Source: Psychroserpens burtonensis DSM 12212
GTDB lineage: Bacteria > Bacteroidota > Bacteroidia > Flavobacteriales > Flavobacteriaceae
Length of the DNA: 64,000 nt
Reading direction: 5' to 3'
Assembly: GCF_000425305.1 (NCBI RefSeq)
Contig: NZ_AUDE01000010.1
Coordinates: 123,868-187,867, forward strand
Shown: positions 18,012 through 28,015 of the stretch, piece after piece
Layout of the letters: each line of letters begins with the position of its first letter
Position numbering within the stretch: position 1 is the first letter of the stretch
Made by a program: the position numbers and the translations under genes
The notes under the pieces: generated by a model
What the model was told of the DNA's origin: nothing
Databases searched by the model: none
Seen by the model: the letters and a program-made list of their open reading frames with translations, nothing else

Positions 18012-19073
18012 TTACGCTTTGCGTTCTAATTCACTCATGACATCTACGAGCACACCAACACTTTCTAATGGTAATGCGTTATACATAGATGCTCTATAGC
18101 CACCTACACTTCTGTGACCGCTTAATCCATTGATTCCTGCCTCATTTACCATTGTTTCAAAGGTTTCTTTTAAATCTCCATTGGTTAATGTAAATGTAGC
18201 ATTCATTGTAGATCGATCTGTCTTTGCTGAAAACCCTTTAAATAAAGGATTGAGATCAATTTCAGAATAAATTAATTGTGCTTTTTTATTGTTTTCTTTT
18301 TCAATCGCTGCAATGCCTCCTAAGTCCTTTAACCATTCTAGAGTTAGCATTGATGTATAAACCGCAAATACTGGAGGCGTGTTAAACATGCTACCCTTGC
18401 TGATCTGCGCTTTGTAATCCATCATTGATGGTATTTGACGAGATACTTTCCCTAAAACGTCTTCTTTGACAACAACTAAAGTCGCTCCTGCAGGACCCAT
18501 GTTTTTTTGAGCTCCCGCATATATAAGATCAAATTTTGAAAAATCGATTTCACGAGAAAAAATATCGCTACTCATATCACAAACCATAGGTACAGAGGAG
18601 TTCGGGAATTCTTTCATTTGAGTCCCAAAAATCGTGTTGTTAGAGGTGCAGTGAAAATAATCGGAGTCTGTAGGAATATCATATCCTTTCGGAATGTAAT
18701 TATAGTTAGCCTCTTTAGAAGAAGCAACCTCAAAAACATCACCATAAATCTTTGCTTGTTTAATAGCATTATCACTCCATGTCCCAGTATTTAAGTAACT
18801 AGCACGCTTTTCTAACATATTGAAAGCTACCATTAAAAATTGAGTACTCGCACCTCCTTGTAAGAATAGTGCTTTATATCCTTTTCCTTCTAGTCCTAAT
18901 AATTCTAATGCTAAAATTCTCGCATTTTCCATAACATCTACAAAAGGCTTGCTTCTGTGTGAAATTTCTAGTAGAGATAAACCATTATCAAAATTTATTA
19001 CAGCTTCAGAAGCTTTTTGTAGAACGCTTCCTGGTAAAATACAAGGTCCAGCGCTAAAATTATGTCTTTTCAT
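18012..19073 (-). CDS. serC: Phosphoserine aminotransferase
   Basis: A 353-residue PLP enzyme starting MKRHNFSAGPCILP, the usual start for the family; an ATG 18 bases upstream (19091) would add MKHNIF. The PLP lysine is in YAGAQKNMGPAGAT (about residue 195), and LLEISHRSKPF and ISKGSMFNTPPVFAVY are characteristic. It converts 3-phosphohydroxypyruvate and glutamate to phosphoserine and 2-oxoglutarate. It lies directly upstream of serA on the same strand. An inverted repeat TTTCCGA-GGAT-TCGGAAA in the leader (19090-19107) touches the alternative start and might affect translation; that is inference. Confidence 0.94.
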   Translation of the reverse strand: MKRHNFSAGPCILPGSVLQKASEAVINFDNGLSLLEISHRSKPFVDVMENARILALELLGLEGKGYKALFLQGGASTQFLMVAFNMLEKRASYLNTGTWSDNAIKQAKIYGDVFEVASSKEANYNYIPKGYDIPTDSDYFHCTSNNTIFGTQMKEFPNSSVPMVCDMSSDIFSREIDFSKFDLIYAGAQKNMGPAGATLVVVKEDVLGKVSRQIPSMMDYKAQISKGSMFNTPPVFAVYTSMLTLEWLKDLGGIAAIEKENNKKAQLIYSEIDLNPLFKGFSAKTDRSTMNATFTLTNGDLKETFETMVNEAGINGLSGHRSVGGYRASMYNALPLESVGVLVDVMSELERKA

Positions 19074-19176
19074 GAAAATATTATGTTTCATTTCCGAGGA
19101 TTCGGAAACCTATTTTATTGATTTTTACAAAGGTCGTAAATTCTATAAAAAAATGTATTAAGAATATGATAATTTA

Positions 19177-20238
19177 TTAACAGATTGTCAACGAAAACGC
19201 AATAGTATCAACGTTATCTGCATAATCCCATAAATTTGGTAATTGAGTTTGTCCAAATTTAATTTCGTTATCTAAAAACCCGCTAGAAACCACACATTGT
19301 ATGGCATCGCTTTTATCTTTTAAAGTTGCTTTTAATGTTTCTTCGGAATCATAGTACTCGTAAAACATCGTTGCGATAGGAGAGGAGAAGCTTTCGTCTT
19401 CTTTAATCATTAGAAACCCGTTTTCTAGCATCTCAAACTGACTCATTAAATATACAGCCTTGTTGTAGTCGTAGTTATTAGCGTATTTGTTTTCATGGAT
19501 TATTAGATTCCAATGATACATCGCTTTAAAGAATTTTTGGAAATCATAGTCTTTTGGTACAAATAGTTTTGAAACATTTCTACAACCTAAACCATAATAT
19601 CTAAATATGTCTTCAGAAAGGGCTATGAGCTCGTCATCACTCTCTTTTCCAGTTAAAATGGCTAAAGAATTTCGATTCTTTCTAATTACCGAAGGTTTAT
19701 CCTTAAAGTAGTATTCAAAATAGCGCGCTGTATTATTACTTCCTGTGGCAATTACTGCATCATAATTTTCTATTCTGCCTTCTGTAAAAGAGATGCGGCC
19801 TTTAAATTTTGGTTCAATATGCTCTAAGTATTTTGCTAAAAACGGAAGTAGTTGTTTGTCATTTGAAGATTGCTTTATTAAAACTTTCTGACCAGAAATT
19901 AAAACTGACAAAAAATCATGAAAGCCAACTAGAGGAATATTTCCTGCCATTATAATAGCGATTGTCTTTAGGTTTTCTGTATCAAAGTTATGCTTTTCTA
20001 TCCATTTGTTAATATTCCTATCAGTCAATTGGTTAGACCAACCGTTTAAAGAGAAAAGCACATTCTCTTTTGTAAACCAACCGTTGTGCTCTTGAGCTAA
20101 TTTTATTTGGTGTTTAAAACCGTCAAAAAACAACTCATTATGTTCAATGTGGTCTTTTTTTTCAAATCCTTCCGAAGAAAACTGGCTTAAAAAATTTCCT
20201 AATTTTACAAATGCGTTAATTCTTTGTTGTAAATCCAT
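19177..20238 (-). CDS. Acyl-CoA reductase, LuxC-like
   Basis: Started at ATG 20236-20238 (MDLQQRINAFVKLG, 353 residues); the longer frame runs into the divergent ferredoxin promoter. The sequence matches the LuxC/acyl-CoA reductase family: TIAIIMAGNIPLVGFHDFLSVL, VLIKQSSNDKQLLPF, AVIATGSNNTARYFEYYF and IRKNRNSLAILTG, the last two being typical cofactor-binding blocks. Such enzymes reduce acyl-CoA or acyl-protein thioesters to aldehydes with NADPH. No lux partners are nearby; in Flavobacteriaceae the gene is commonly paired with a divergent ferredoxin, as here. The substrate is unknown. Confidence 0.8.
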   Translation of the reverse strand: MDLQQRINAFVKLGNFLSQFSSEGFEKKDHIEHNELFFDGFKHQIKLAQEHNGWFTKENVLFSLNGWSNQLTDRNINKWIEKHNFDTENLKTIAIIMAGNIPLVGFHDFLSVLISGQKVLIKQSSNDKQLLPFLAKYLEHIEPKFKGRISFTEGRIENYDAVIATGSNNTARYFEYYFKDKPSVIRKNRNSLAILTGKESDDELIALSEDIFRYYGLGCRNVSKLFVPKDYDFQKFFKAMYHWNLIIHENKYANNYDYNKAVYLMSQFEMLENGFLMIKEDESFSSPIATMFYEYYDSEETLKATLKDKSDAIQCVVSSGFLDNEIKFGQTQLPNLWDYADNVDTIAFSLTIC

Positions 20239-20268
20239 GTTGGGTTTGGTTATACGATGTTTTGGCTT

Positions 20269-20290
20269 TATTTTTGCAATTGCAAATTTA
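20269..20290. promoter_or_regulatory. Face-to-face promoters on one palindrome
   Basis: TATTTTTG at 20269-20276 (plus) and TAAATTTG at 20290-20283 (minus) both fit the -7 consensus TAnnTTTG. A -33-like TTTG at 20245-20248 serves the plus promoter with a 20-base spacer. The two -7 boxes are joined by the palindrome TTTGCAATTGCAAA, so each start site would fall in or beside the other box. Confidence 0.55.
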
Positions 20291-20314
20291 CGCAAACAAA
20301 AAAGATAAATTACT

Positions 20315-20668
20315 ATGGCAATTATTATAACAGACGAATGTATTAACTGTGGCGCATGTGAACCAGAATGTCCAAACACAGCAATATATGAAGGTGCAGA
20401 TGATTGGAGATATAACGATGGTACGAGCTTAAAAGGAAGTGTTGTTTTGCCAAACGGAAAACAGGTTGATGCAGATGAGGCTCAAGAGCCTATTAGTGAT
20501 GAAATTTACTATATTTCACCAGACAAGTGTACAGAATGTGTAGGCTTCCATGACGAGCCACAATGTGCTGCAGTTTGTCCTGTAGATTGCTGTGTTCCTG
20601 ATGATGATCATGTGGAAACTGAAGAGGTCTTGTTGGGTAAGCAGAAGTTTATGCATCCTGATGGATAA
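20315..20668 (+). CDS. fdx: 2[4Fe-4S] ferredoxin, Alvin type
   Basis: A 117-residue ferredoxin. Cluster 1 ligands are in [12 protein letters not shown] (C-x2-C-x2-C-x3-C), cluster 2 in [22 protein letters not shown] with eight residues between the second and third Cys and an extra Cys pair, the Alvin-type layout. Residues 25-65 form an inserted loop between the clusters ([20 protein letters not shown]). It carries electrons at low potential in the cytoplasm. It is transcribed divergently from the LuxC-like reductase, from an overlapping promoter. The terminator at 20703-20731 ends it. Confidence 0.93.
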   Translation: MAIIITDECINCGACEPECPNTAIYEGADDWRYNDGTSLKGSVVLPNGKQVDADEAQEPISDEIYYISPDKCTECVGFHDEPQCAAVCPVDCCVPDDDHVETEEVLLGKQKFMHPDG

Positions 20669-20702
20669 AAAGAGACTGAAATACATTCAACATAAATAAT
20701 TT

Positions 20703-20731
20703 AATCCTGAGCTTTGGCTCGGGGTTTTTTG
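20703..20731 (+). terminator. Rho-independent terminator after the ferredoxin
   Basis: CCTGAGC, a short TTTG loop, GCTCGGG and six T: a 7-pair stem with one G-U pair and a classic T-run, 35 bases after the ferredoxin stop. Confidence 0.85.
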
Positions 20732-20739
20732 TATTAGTA

Positions 20740-21013
20740 TTCCATTTTAAGAAAATGGTCGCAGAGCTTTTAAACAGAACTATGATTTCATAAATATTTC
20801 ATTCTTATTGCAATGGTATTTTGGAACTAAGAATCGTTTTTCTTGATTAGTGGTGTATTTGTAAATTCCTTTTTAGGAAGTAAAAAAGATAAAGATAATG
20901 GGTTCTCATATGGTTTTGACAAAGTAGATTACGTTGTTTCTTTTGGTGTCAGTTGTTTTCTAATGCCCAATGAACATTCCGATTTGACTTTAGAATACAG
21001 AAACGAATATTAA
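20740..21013 (+). pseudogene. Gene relic, unidentified
   Basis: In the 449 bases between the ferredoxin and the minus-strand gene there is one stretch (about 20823-21013) open in the plus direction but without a usable start. It reads ESFFLISGVFVNSFLGSKK, GFSYGFDKVDYVVSFGVSC and ends HSDLTLEYRNEY before TAA. Alternating hydrophobic residues suggest the last strands of an outer-membrane barrel protein. I cannot name the family. Most likely the 3' remnant of a decayed gene. Confidence 0.4.
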
Positions 21014-21117
21014 TTTGTGGACAGCACAACTTTAATTTACCAAGGCAAGATTGGATAAATAAAAACGAACACCGTTAAATTAATTCTTACGTGTAATATT
21101 ATTGTATGGAAAGAAGA

Positions 21118-22599
21118 TTAATTCTCTTTTCCATCAAAAGCTTTAAGTTCTTCTGTAGGAGCAAGCGTTTGTTGTCCGCTCCAAGTGCTATTGTTATATT
21201 TTTTCAGTACATCATAGGCAACCACCTCTTTTTCTTCAAGAGTTTCAAATGTCAAGCGATTTAACCTAGTAATAGAGGAAAAGAGGACTTCTTCACGGGA
21301 GATTGTATTTCCAATAATTTTAAAGTTAAACGTAGTTTTAGGTCTGTCAGAGCTGTTTTCTATAAATTTTAAGGGTCTGTTGAGATAAAAATACTGTCCA
21401 GATTCATTTTTAATATAACGAGGCTCGTATATCGTCTGATCGTTTTGTTGGTAGATGATTGTTCCTGTATTTACGTTTTCGATATACTTAACACCTAAAA
21501 GTAGTTTTAAATTGATCTTTTCGCCTTGTTTACCTTTAGCATATTTATAGTCTAGTTTGAGAACACCATAAGTGTTCTCAGACACGTATAAGCTTCCGCT
21601 AAAATGAGCAGAAGACCTTTTAGGTTCAAACGTTATGAAATAAATTACATCTCCATTAATTACACTAGCATTTACTAGCGTATAGTCATATATTTTAGTA
21701 TTAAGAATTGTTTGAAGCATACTGCCTCTTCCCGTTTGCGATTTCTGTAATACAGACCATGTATTTTTTTTCAAATCTTCAATTTTAAACTCATCTAAAT
21801 CTTTCTCGTTGTCATCATCACCATCATTCAATGACAAAGAATCTTCAATTTTAAACAACCCCGTTTTTAATTTATACGTCATCGTGGTATCTAAATAGCG
21901 CAATACCGTGTTTTGAGCATTTTTTTGTATAGCCTCTAAAGACATCTCATTATTTGAATTAATGATTTTTGTAGCTTTTTCAACGTTGAGCTTTTTGAGA
22001 CTGTCATCCAAGACGTTTAATGTTCCAGAATAATCTGTGAAGTACACCGCTTTTCTGTTCAAAATACTGCTTCCCATTGCAGCGAGTTCCTTATTTGCTG
22101 ATGCTAATTGACGTTTTTTAACTTTTGAAGATTTTTTAATCTCTAAATCGAGATTTTCAAAATTGGTATAAGACGTTTCTCTATAGAAAAAATTATAACT
22201 TAAAGCTTCGCTCTTGTAATTCTTAATTAAATTTTCACTGACTCTAGAAATAATAGAATCCACATTAGGCTTCGTGTTTGTTAGATAAATAGCGTCAAGT
22301 TCATTTATTGCAGGTGCTAACTGAATGATATAATTGTTGGATTCTAAATCTTCTAGGGACATCGTTAACGATTGGTAGCCTAAACATGAGAACTCAATCA
22401 TATTGGCATCTACATCTTTTAAATTAATTACAAACTCACCTTCTTCATTAGAAATCACACCTTTGTAAGGTGCAGTTTGGACAGCTACAAAGGGAATGGA
22501 TGCATTAGTTTTACTATCTATAATTTTTGCAGTTAGTTCCTGAGCGTTTAAAAAAGGACTTAATAATAAAAGGACTCCTAAAATGAAAAATGCTCTCAT
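21118..22599 (-). CDS. Carboxypeptidase-like regulatory-domain protein
   Basis: A 493-residue secreted or outer-membrane protein. The signal peptide (LLLLSPFLNAQ) is followed by a CarboxypepD-reg-like domain at about 20-100 (AKIIDSKTNASIPFVAVQTAPYKG, VISNEEGEFVINL, EFSCLGYQSLTMSLED). The rest has long charged helical stretches and later a beta-rich part (RSSAHFSGSLYVSENTYGVLKLDYKY). This arrangement is common in Bacteroidota proteins related to the DUF5686 group, thought to act at the outer membrane; no activity is known. The gene is monocistronic as far as can be seen. Confidence 0.75.
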   Translation of the reverse strand: MRAFFILGVLLLLSPFLNAQELTAKIIDSKTNASIPFVAVQTAPYKGVISNEEGEFVINLKDVDANMIEFSCLGYQSLTMSLEDLESNNYIIQLAPAINELDAIYLTNTKPNVDSIISRVSENLIKNYKSEALSYNFFYRETSYTNFENLDLEIKKSSKVKKRQLASANKELAAMGSSILNRKAVYFTDYSGTLNVLDDSLKKLNVEKATKIINSNNEMSLEAIQKNAQNTVLRYLDTTMTYKLKTGLFKIEDSLSLNDGDDDNEKDLDEFKIEDLKKNTWSVLQKSQTGRGSMLQTILNTKIYDYTLVNASVINGDVIYFITFEPKRSSAHFSGSLYVSENTYGVLKLDYKYAKGKQGEKINLKLLLGVKYIENVNTGTIIYQQNDQTIYEPRYIKNESGQYFYLNRPLKFIENSSDRPKTTFNFKIIGNTISREEVLFSSITRLNRLTFETLEEKEVVAYDVLKKYNNSTWSGQQTLAPTEELKAFDGKEN

Positions 22600-23034
22600 G
22601 TGTGGTGGTTCGTATAATGAAGACGTTTAGAGTTTTATTTTGTTACTGATATATTAATTTTTTTTTAATATGTAATAACATTACAATTTTTTAGATCAAA
22701 GATGTGTCATCATAAAAGTTGTCGTTTCGTTTTATAAAAATAAGAAATTTGTATCTAATTATTTAGCTTAAAAAATAAATAGAGTTCACTTATGCAGTTC
22801 TATTTTAAAAAACTAATTTTCTTACTGATTGGAATGCGTAATTGATAGGTAGTAAATTAGTTGCGAACCAATAAGGCATTTGCTTTCCTGTCTGCTTAAG
22901 GGAGGCGAGAGAACTATACATGATTAAATTCTTTAGATTATCAAAGTGTAATTTTGAGAAACAAAATCAGATATCCAGTGGACATCTGGTTGAGATAACC
23001 GCTCGCGGAACAATTAAAACAACAGATAGAACGA
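22600..23034. other. Intergenic region with a duplicated gene start
   Basis: No intact gene. ATGATTAAATTCTTTAGA at 22920-22937 is an exact copy of the first 18 bases of the DUF6090 gene at 23035. From the first copy a 40-codon frame (MIKFFRLSKCNFEKQNQISS and on) runs to a stop at 23041. A small inverted repeat TGTAAT-AAC-ATTACA lies near 22670. The left half is the likely promoter region of the minus-strand gene. Confidence 0.6.
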
Positions 23035-24315
23035 ATGATTAAATTCTTTAGACATATTAGAAAAACCTTATGCAGCAAAAGAAGTCATTTAAATACTTTA
23101 AATATGCCATAGGTGAGATTGTGCTCGTCGTAATCGGAATACTTATAGCGCTCCAAATTAATAATTGGAATGAAACAAAAATTCAAAAACAAGAATTAAA
23201 TGATGTCTTACAGAGTGTTGCAAATGACGTAAATTCAGATCTTAGAGAACTCCAATTGTTATCAGCCGCAAGAGCATATATTAAAGTAAAAAGTGATTCT
23301 GTAACGAGTCATTATGTGCCATTAAAAAAAAACAATTACACTTCAAGAATCTGAAAACGTAATTTTTACGTTTGTAAACATTTCAAATACCATTCAGTTT
23401 AGCCCTAATTTAAGTGTTTTTGAGTCTTTGAAAAACTCTACTTATTTTGGTAAAATTCAAGGTGCTGATTTAGCTTTATTATTGAGTACTTACTTTACCA
23501 ATGCAGATAAAATTAGAACTAGAGAACAGGGATACAATCAAAATTATGAAGTTTTAGAAAAGGATTGGGATGCCAATTTTAGAAATAATGGTCAAAATGT
23601 ATTCTTGAAACCATGGGAAGCTGGAGATATTGCAGTTCTGAGTCCTCGGTTTTTAGAAATTTTAAGAGATAGTTTTACCTTAAGTATTCTAGAAACTTCT
23701 GGCTATGAAGTGTTTTTTGTTAAATCATATCAAGAACAGATTATGATGGGGAAGAAGCTTGTTGAGATGATACGTGACTCAAAAACCACATTTGATCAAC
23801 AAACGAAGCTTGAACTTAGTGGTGTACTGTATTCTTTTGGAGATGCCGATTTTTTAAGCATACTAACTAATGGTAAGGCACCCACAGGATTTAATTTGAG
23901 GTATATAGCATCTGATTTATTCGCCAATTATCAAATTAGAGAAAAAGATTATGTCTCCATTGAATATCCTGCAAATCATTTCGCATGGGCATCCTCTTAT
24001 TTTACAGTGGATGCTTTTTACGGTAGAGTGAATGAGATGGATTTTTCTCCCTATTCAAAAGTGTTTATTGAAATGAGAGGTGAACAGGGAGGAGAGCAAT
24101 TTGAAATTGCGATGAAAGATGTTAATGATCCTCCAGATGGCAGTGAAACCAAACTTAAAATAATAGTAACTAAAGAGTGGAAGGTCTTCGAAATTGATAC
24201 TGAGCAATTTTTAACTGCAGATATGAATAGAATAATGGTGCCTCTAGCATTTGTTTTTGTAGCAGCTGTTGGCAAGATGGTACATATGCGCTCGGTGCAA
24301 TTTAAAAAAGAGTAG
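23035..24315 (+). pseudogene. DUF6090 family protein with two frameshifts
   Basis: DUF6090 proteins begin MIKFFRxIRxxL followed by KYFKYAIGEIxLVVIGILIALQINNWNE. Here ATG 23035 gives MIKFFRHIRKTL, the frame shifts near 23069, and the membrane block KYFKYAIGEIVLVVIGILIA continues in the next frame (from 23070). A second shift lies in the A-run at about 23326-23334: the frame ends KKNNYTSRI, while the family continues in another frame as TITLQESENVIFTFVNISN and on to 24315. Adding one base at the first site and adjusting the A-run would restore a protein of about 426 residues with one N-terminal membrane segment. Homopolymer errors are possible. Confidence 0.82.
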
Positions 24316-24472
24316 CGCAGATAAGAGGCGAGCGCCTAGAGACTAAAGGAGTTTTATTAGCGAAATTTGGATTACTAGCTTCATGAGTAATATAATTTAG
24401 AGACACAAGTCTAACGAAATTTACTTAACAATCATTTCAAAAAAATATAATCCAATTATTCCACTAATTAAC

Positions 24473-24513
24473 TACATTTGCAGTCGCAAAAAAGAGTTTT
24501 CCGTAACTACGGA
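24473..24513 (+). promoter_or_regulatory. ychF promoter element and leader inverted repeat
   Basis: TACATTTG at 24473-24480 fits the -7 consensus. About 15 bases after the expected start site is a perfect inverted repeat TTTCCGTA-AC-TACGGAAA (24496-24513), followed by the ychF start at 24536. It could be a leader hairpin or a protein site. Confidence 0.55.
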
Positions 24514-24535
24514 AACAACCAAATAAATTTACTCG

Positions 24536-25630
24536 ATGAAAGCTGGAATTGTAGGATTACCAAACGTAGGAAAATCAACATTATTTAACTGTTTATCTAA
24601 TGCTAAGGCGCAAAGTGCTAACTTTCCGTTTTGTACTATAGAACCTAATATTGGCGTAGTTAATGTGCCAGATGCAAGACTTCAAAAATTAGAAGCTTTG
24701 GTCAATCCAGAACGTGTATTGCCAGCAACTGTAGAAATCGTAGATATTGCAGGATTAGTAAAAGGCGCAAGTAAGGGGGAAGGTTTAGGAAATCAATTCT
24801 TAGGAAATATTCGTGAGACAGATGCTATTCTTCATGTGTTGCGTTGTTTTGACAATGATAATATCATTCACGTTGATGGCAATGTAGATCCTATTAGAGA
24901 TAAGGAAACTATCGACATGGAGTTACAGCTTAAAGATTTAGAGACTGTTGATAAAAAATTAGATAAAGTAAAGCGTGCTGCAAAAACAGGTAATAAGGAA
25001 GCTCAAAAAGAGGAAGCCGTTTTATTAAAACTAAAAGCAGGTTTAGAGGCTGGAATATCAGTTAGAGCTTTAGAATTTAGTGATGAAGATCAAGAAGAGT
25101 TTGTGAAACCAGCACAATTAATTACTGCTAAACCTGTCATGTACGTTTGTAATGTAGATGAAGAAAGTGCAGTATCTGGAAATGCTTATGTGGATTTAGT
25201 GCGCGAAAACGTAAAAGACGAAAATGCCGAAGTTTTGGTATTAGCAGTGGGTACAGAAGCAGATATTACAGAATTAGACGATTACGAAGAGCGCCAAATG
25301 TTTTTAGCAGATATAGGTTTAGACGAACCAGGATCTGCAAAACTAATTCGCTCAGCTTATAAATTACTAAATCAACAAACCTATTTTACAGCAGGTGTGA
25401 AAGAAGTTCGTGCTTGGACTGTTAATGTTGGCGCAACTGGACCTCAAGCGGCAGGAGTTATTCATACCGATTTTGAAAAAGGTTTTATTAGAGCAGAAGT
25501 TATTGCTTATGAAGATTATGTTGCTTTTGGTAGCGAAGCTAAAGTAAAAGAAGCTGGTAAAATGCGTGTAGAAGGTAAGAACTACGTTGTTAAGGATGGT
25601 GATGTGATGCATTTCCTGTTTAATGTATAA
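24536..25630 (+). CDS. ychF: Redox-regulated ATPase YchF
   Basis: A 364-residue OBG-type P-loop protein. G1 is [17 protein letters not shown] (residues 6-22), followed by [16 protein letters not shown]3 [19 protein letters not shown], and a G4-like NVDE. The C-terminal TGS domain holds [14 protein letters not shown] and [23 protein letters not shown] sequence and ends with the conserved [13 protein letters not shown]. YchF hydrolyses ATP rather than GTP, binds the ribosome and affects oxidative-stress responses. Length is normal (363-365). A strong terminator follows at 25656-25690. Confidence 0.96.
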   Translation: MKAGIVGLPNVGKSTLFNCLSNAKAQSANFPFCTIEPNIGVVNVPDARLQKLEALVNPERVLPATVEIVDIAGLVKGASKGEGLGNQFLGNIRETDAILHVLRCFDNDNIIHVDGNVDPIRDKETIDMELQLKDLETVDKKLDKVKRAAKTGNKEAQKEEAVLLKLKAGLEAGISVRALEFSDEDQEEFVKPAQLITAKPVMYVCNVDEESAVSGNAYVDLVRENVKDENAEVLVLAVGTEADITELDDYEERQMFLADIGLDEPGSAKLIRSAYKLLNQQTYFTAGVKEVRAWTVNVGATGPQAAGVIHTDFEKGFIRAEVIAYEDYVAFGSEAKVKEAGKMRVEGKNYVVKDGDVMHFLFNV

Positions 25631-25655
25631 TTAAATTTATTTTAAATAATATTTT

Positions 25656-25690
25656 AAAGCCAACGTTTTTGAAAACGTTGGCTTTTGTGT
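25656..25690 (+). terminator. Rho-independent terminator after ychF
   Basis: AAAGCCAACGTTTT, a short loop, and AAAACGTTGGCTTTT form a stem of about 14 pairs followed by T-rich sequence. It lies 26 bases after the ychF stop and may act in both directions. Confidence 0.9.
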
Positions 25691-25900
25691 TTTTACAAAA
25701 AGAATTTCGTTGCAATTATTAGAATTGATACAATTATCAAAGCAAACATCTAGACCTGTTTTGATTTATCTCGTAATATGAGTTTCCATTAATTTTAAAA
25801 ATATGAATACTTTAAAATTTCCAACCCATAAATTACCTGCTTTTTAATTCAGGTGAAAATCGGAATCTTTAAATGGTTTTACTTCCTTTTGAAATCATGT

Positions 25901-26035
25901 ATGTCATCTCTAAAAGGCAGTATCACATATTTGTTAGTTAATCTGGTAGTTATGTTTAATTTAATAGCGATTACGATTTTTTTTATGGTAGAGATGTATT
26001 CCGAAAAACCTAAAAACAGAGTAGTAGAATTTTAA
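25901..26035 (+). CDS. Possible 44-residue membrane peptide
   Basis: A short frame from ATG 25901 (a GTG at 25853 could extend it by 16 residues): MSSLKGSITYLLVNLVVMFN then LIAITIFFMVEMYSEKPKNR. One membrane helix and a charged C-terminal tail with the positive residues outside the hydrophobic run. No family recognised. It occupies the 530 bases between ychF and parE, which otherwise hold only the ychF terminator and presumably the parE promoter. Coding status is uncertain. Confidence 0.3.
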   Translation: MSSLKGSITYLLVNLVVMFNLIAITIFFMVEMYSEKPKNRVVEF

Positions 26036-26161
26036 ATTATTTAATTACGGCAAAGTAGTATTCATTTTTTCATAACTTGTTAATTACTTTGTGTCATCTC
26101 TATTCTATTTTTTATAGGGTTACCTTATCTTAGCATTCTATCTAAATTTTTTTCCCATTTT

Positions 26162-28015
26162 ATGTCGCAAGAAACCAAATATACTGAAGATAATATACGC
26201 TCGCTCGATTGGAAAGAACACATCCGAATGCGACCAGGAATGTATATTGGTAAATTAGGTGATGGTTCGTCTCCAGATGATGGGATTTATATATTGGTCA
26301 AAGAGGTTTTAGACAACTCTATTGATGAATATGTCATGGGAGCTGGGAAGACGATAGAGATTTCCATTCAAGGTAATAAAGTAATTGTTAGAGATTATGG
26401 TCGTGGGATTCCGTTAGGGAAAGTCGTTGATGTGGTATCAAAAATGAATACTGGTGGTAAGTACGATTCTCGTGCATTTAAAAAGTCGGTAGGGTTAAAT
26501 GGTGTGGGTACCAAAGCGGTAAATGCGTTATCTAATTATTTTAAAGTAGAATCTACTAGAGATGGTAAATCGGCTTCTGCAGAGTTTTCACAAGGTAACC
26601 TTGTTAATCAAGATTTGTTAGATGACACTTCTCGACGTAAAGGTACTAAAGTGTCGTTTGTGCCAGATGAGGCTATCTTTAAAAACTACAAGTATCGTAA
26701 TGAGTATGTCTCCAAAATGCTTAAGTACTATGTGTATTTAAATCCAGGATTAACCATTGTTTTTAATGGCGAAAAATATTATAGTGAAAACGGACTTAAA
26801 GATTTATTATCAGATAATATTGCCGAAACAGACAGGCTTTATGATATCATCCATCTAAATGGGGAAGACATTGAGTTGGCGTTAACACATAGTAAAACGC
26901 AATACAGTGAAGAATATCACAGTTTTGTTAATGGTCAAAACACAACCCAAGGAGGAACACATTTGGCAGCATATAGAGAAGCTTTGGTGAAAACTATTCG
27001 TGATTTCTATGGAAAAAACTACGAAGCATCAGATATTAGGAAATCTGTAGTGTCTGCCATTTCCATTAAAGTGATGGAACCTATTTTTGAGAGTCAGACT
27101 AAAACGAAATTGGGGTCAACAGATATGGGAGGCGATTTACCAACAGTAAGAACTCATATTAATGACTTCTTAAAGCGTTACCTTGACAATTACCTGCATA
27201 AAAACCCAGATACTGCAGAAAAGATTCAACGTAAAATCTTACAAGCAGAGCGCGAACGTAAAGAGTTATCTGGAATTAGAAAACTAGCTAAGGATAGAGC
27301 AAAGAAGTCTAACCTTCACAATAAAAAATTAAGAGATTGTCGTGTGCACTTTGGCGATGTAAAGAATCCTAGAAATCTAGAAACGACTTTATTTATAACT
27401 GAGGGAGATTCAGCGTCTGGTAGTATTACAAAATCGAGAGATGTGAATACGCAAGCGGTTTTCAGTTTAAAAGGAAAACCATTGAATAGTTACGGTTTGA
27501 GTAAAAAAATCGTTTATGAAAATGAAGAGTTTAATCTCTTGCAAGCGGCACTTAATATTGAAGAGTCTTTAGAGGATTTACGTTATAATAATGTTGTTAT
27601 CGCGACAGATGCAGATGTTGATGGGATGCACATTAGATTATTATTGATTACATTCTTTTTGCAATTCTTTCCAGAAATTATTAAAGAAGATCATTTATAT
27701 ATTTTGCAAACACCCTTGTTTAGAGTTCGTAATAAAAAGAAAACTATTTATTGTTATTCCGAAGAAGAAAAACGTAATGCCTTAGAAGAATTGAAACCAA
27801 AACCAGAAATCACACGATTTAAGGGTCTAGGAGAGATTTCTCCAGATGAGTTTGTGCATTTTATTGGTGATGATATACGATTAGATCCTGTGATGTTAGA
27901 TAAAGACATGTCGATAGAAGATTTATTGTCTTTTTATATGGGAAAGAACACGCCAACACGTCAAGAATTTATAATCAATAATTTAAAAGTTGAATTAGAT
28001 ATTATAGATGATTAA
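26162..28015 (+). CDS. parE: DNA topoisomerase IV subunit B
   Basis: A 617-residue type IIA topoisomerase ATPase subunit. The GHKL ATPase motifs are visible: [33 protein letters not shown]. The TOPRIM domain has [10 protein letters not shown] and the metal-binding [11 protein letters not shown]. It ends [23 protein letters not shown], close to the usual ParE end. With ParC it decatenates daughter chromosomes. The short length (about 620) and the unlinked gyrase identify ParE rather than GyrB. The stop overlaps the next gene start by one base, and parC follows 483 bases on, so the three genes form an operon. Confidence 0.93.
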   Translation: MSQETKYTEDNIRSLDWKEHIRMRPGMYIGKLGDGSSPDDGIYILVKEVLDNSIDEYVMGAGKTIEISIQGNKVIVRDYGRGIPLGKVVDVVSKMNTGGKYDSRAFKKSVGLNGVGTKAVNALSNYFKVESTRDGKSASAEFSQGNLVNQDLLDDTSRRKGTKVSFVPDEAIFKNYKYRNEYVSKMLKYYVYLNPGLTIVFNGEKYYSENGLKDLLSDNIAETDRLYDIIHLNGEDIELALTHSKTQYSEEYHSFVNGQNTTQGGTHLAAYREALVKTIRDFYGKNYEASDIRKSVVSAISIKVMEPIFESQTKTKLGSTDMGGDLPTVRTHINDFLKRYLDNYLHKNPDTAEKIQRKILQAERERKELSGIRKLAKDRAKKSNLHNKKLRDCRVHFGDVKNPRNLETTLFITEGDSASGSITKSRDVNTQAVFSLKGKPLNSYGLSKKIVYENEEFNLLQAALNIEESLEDLRYNNVVIATDADVDGMHIRLLLITFFLQFFPEIIKEDHLYILQTPLFRVRNKKKTIYCYSEEEKRNALEELKPKPEITRFKGLGEISPDEFVHFIGDDIRLDPVMLDKDMSIEDLLSFYMGKNTPTRQEFIINNLKVELDIIDD

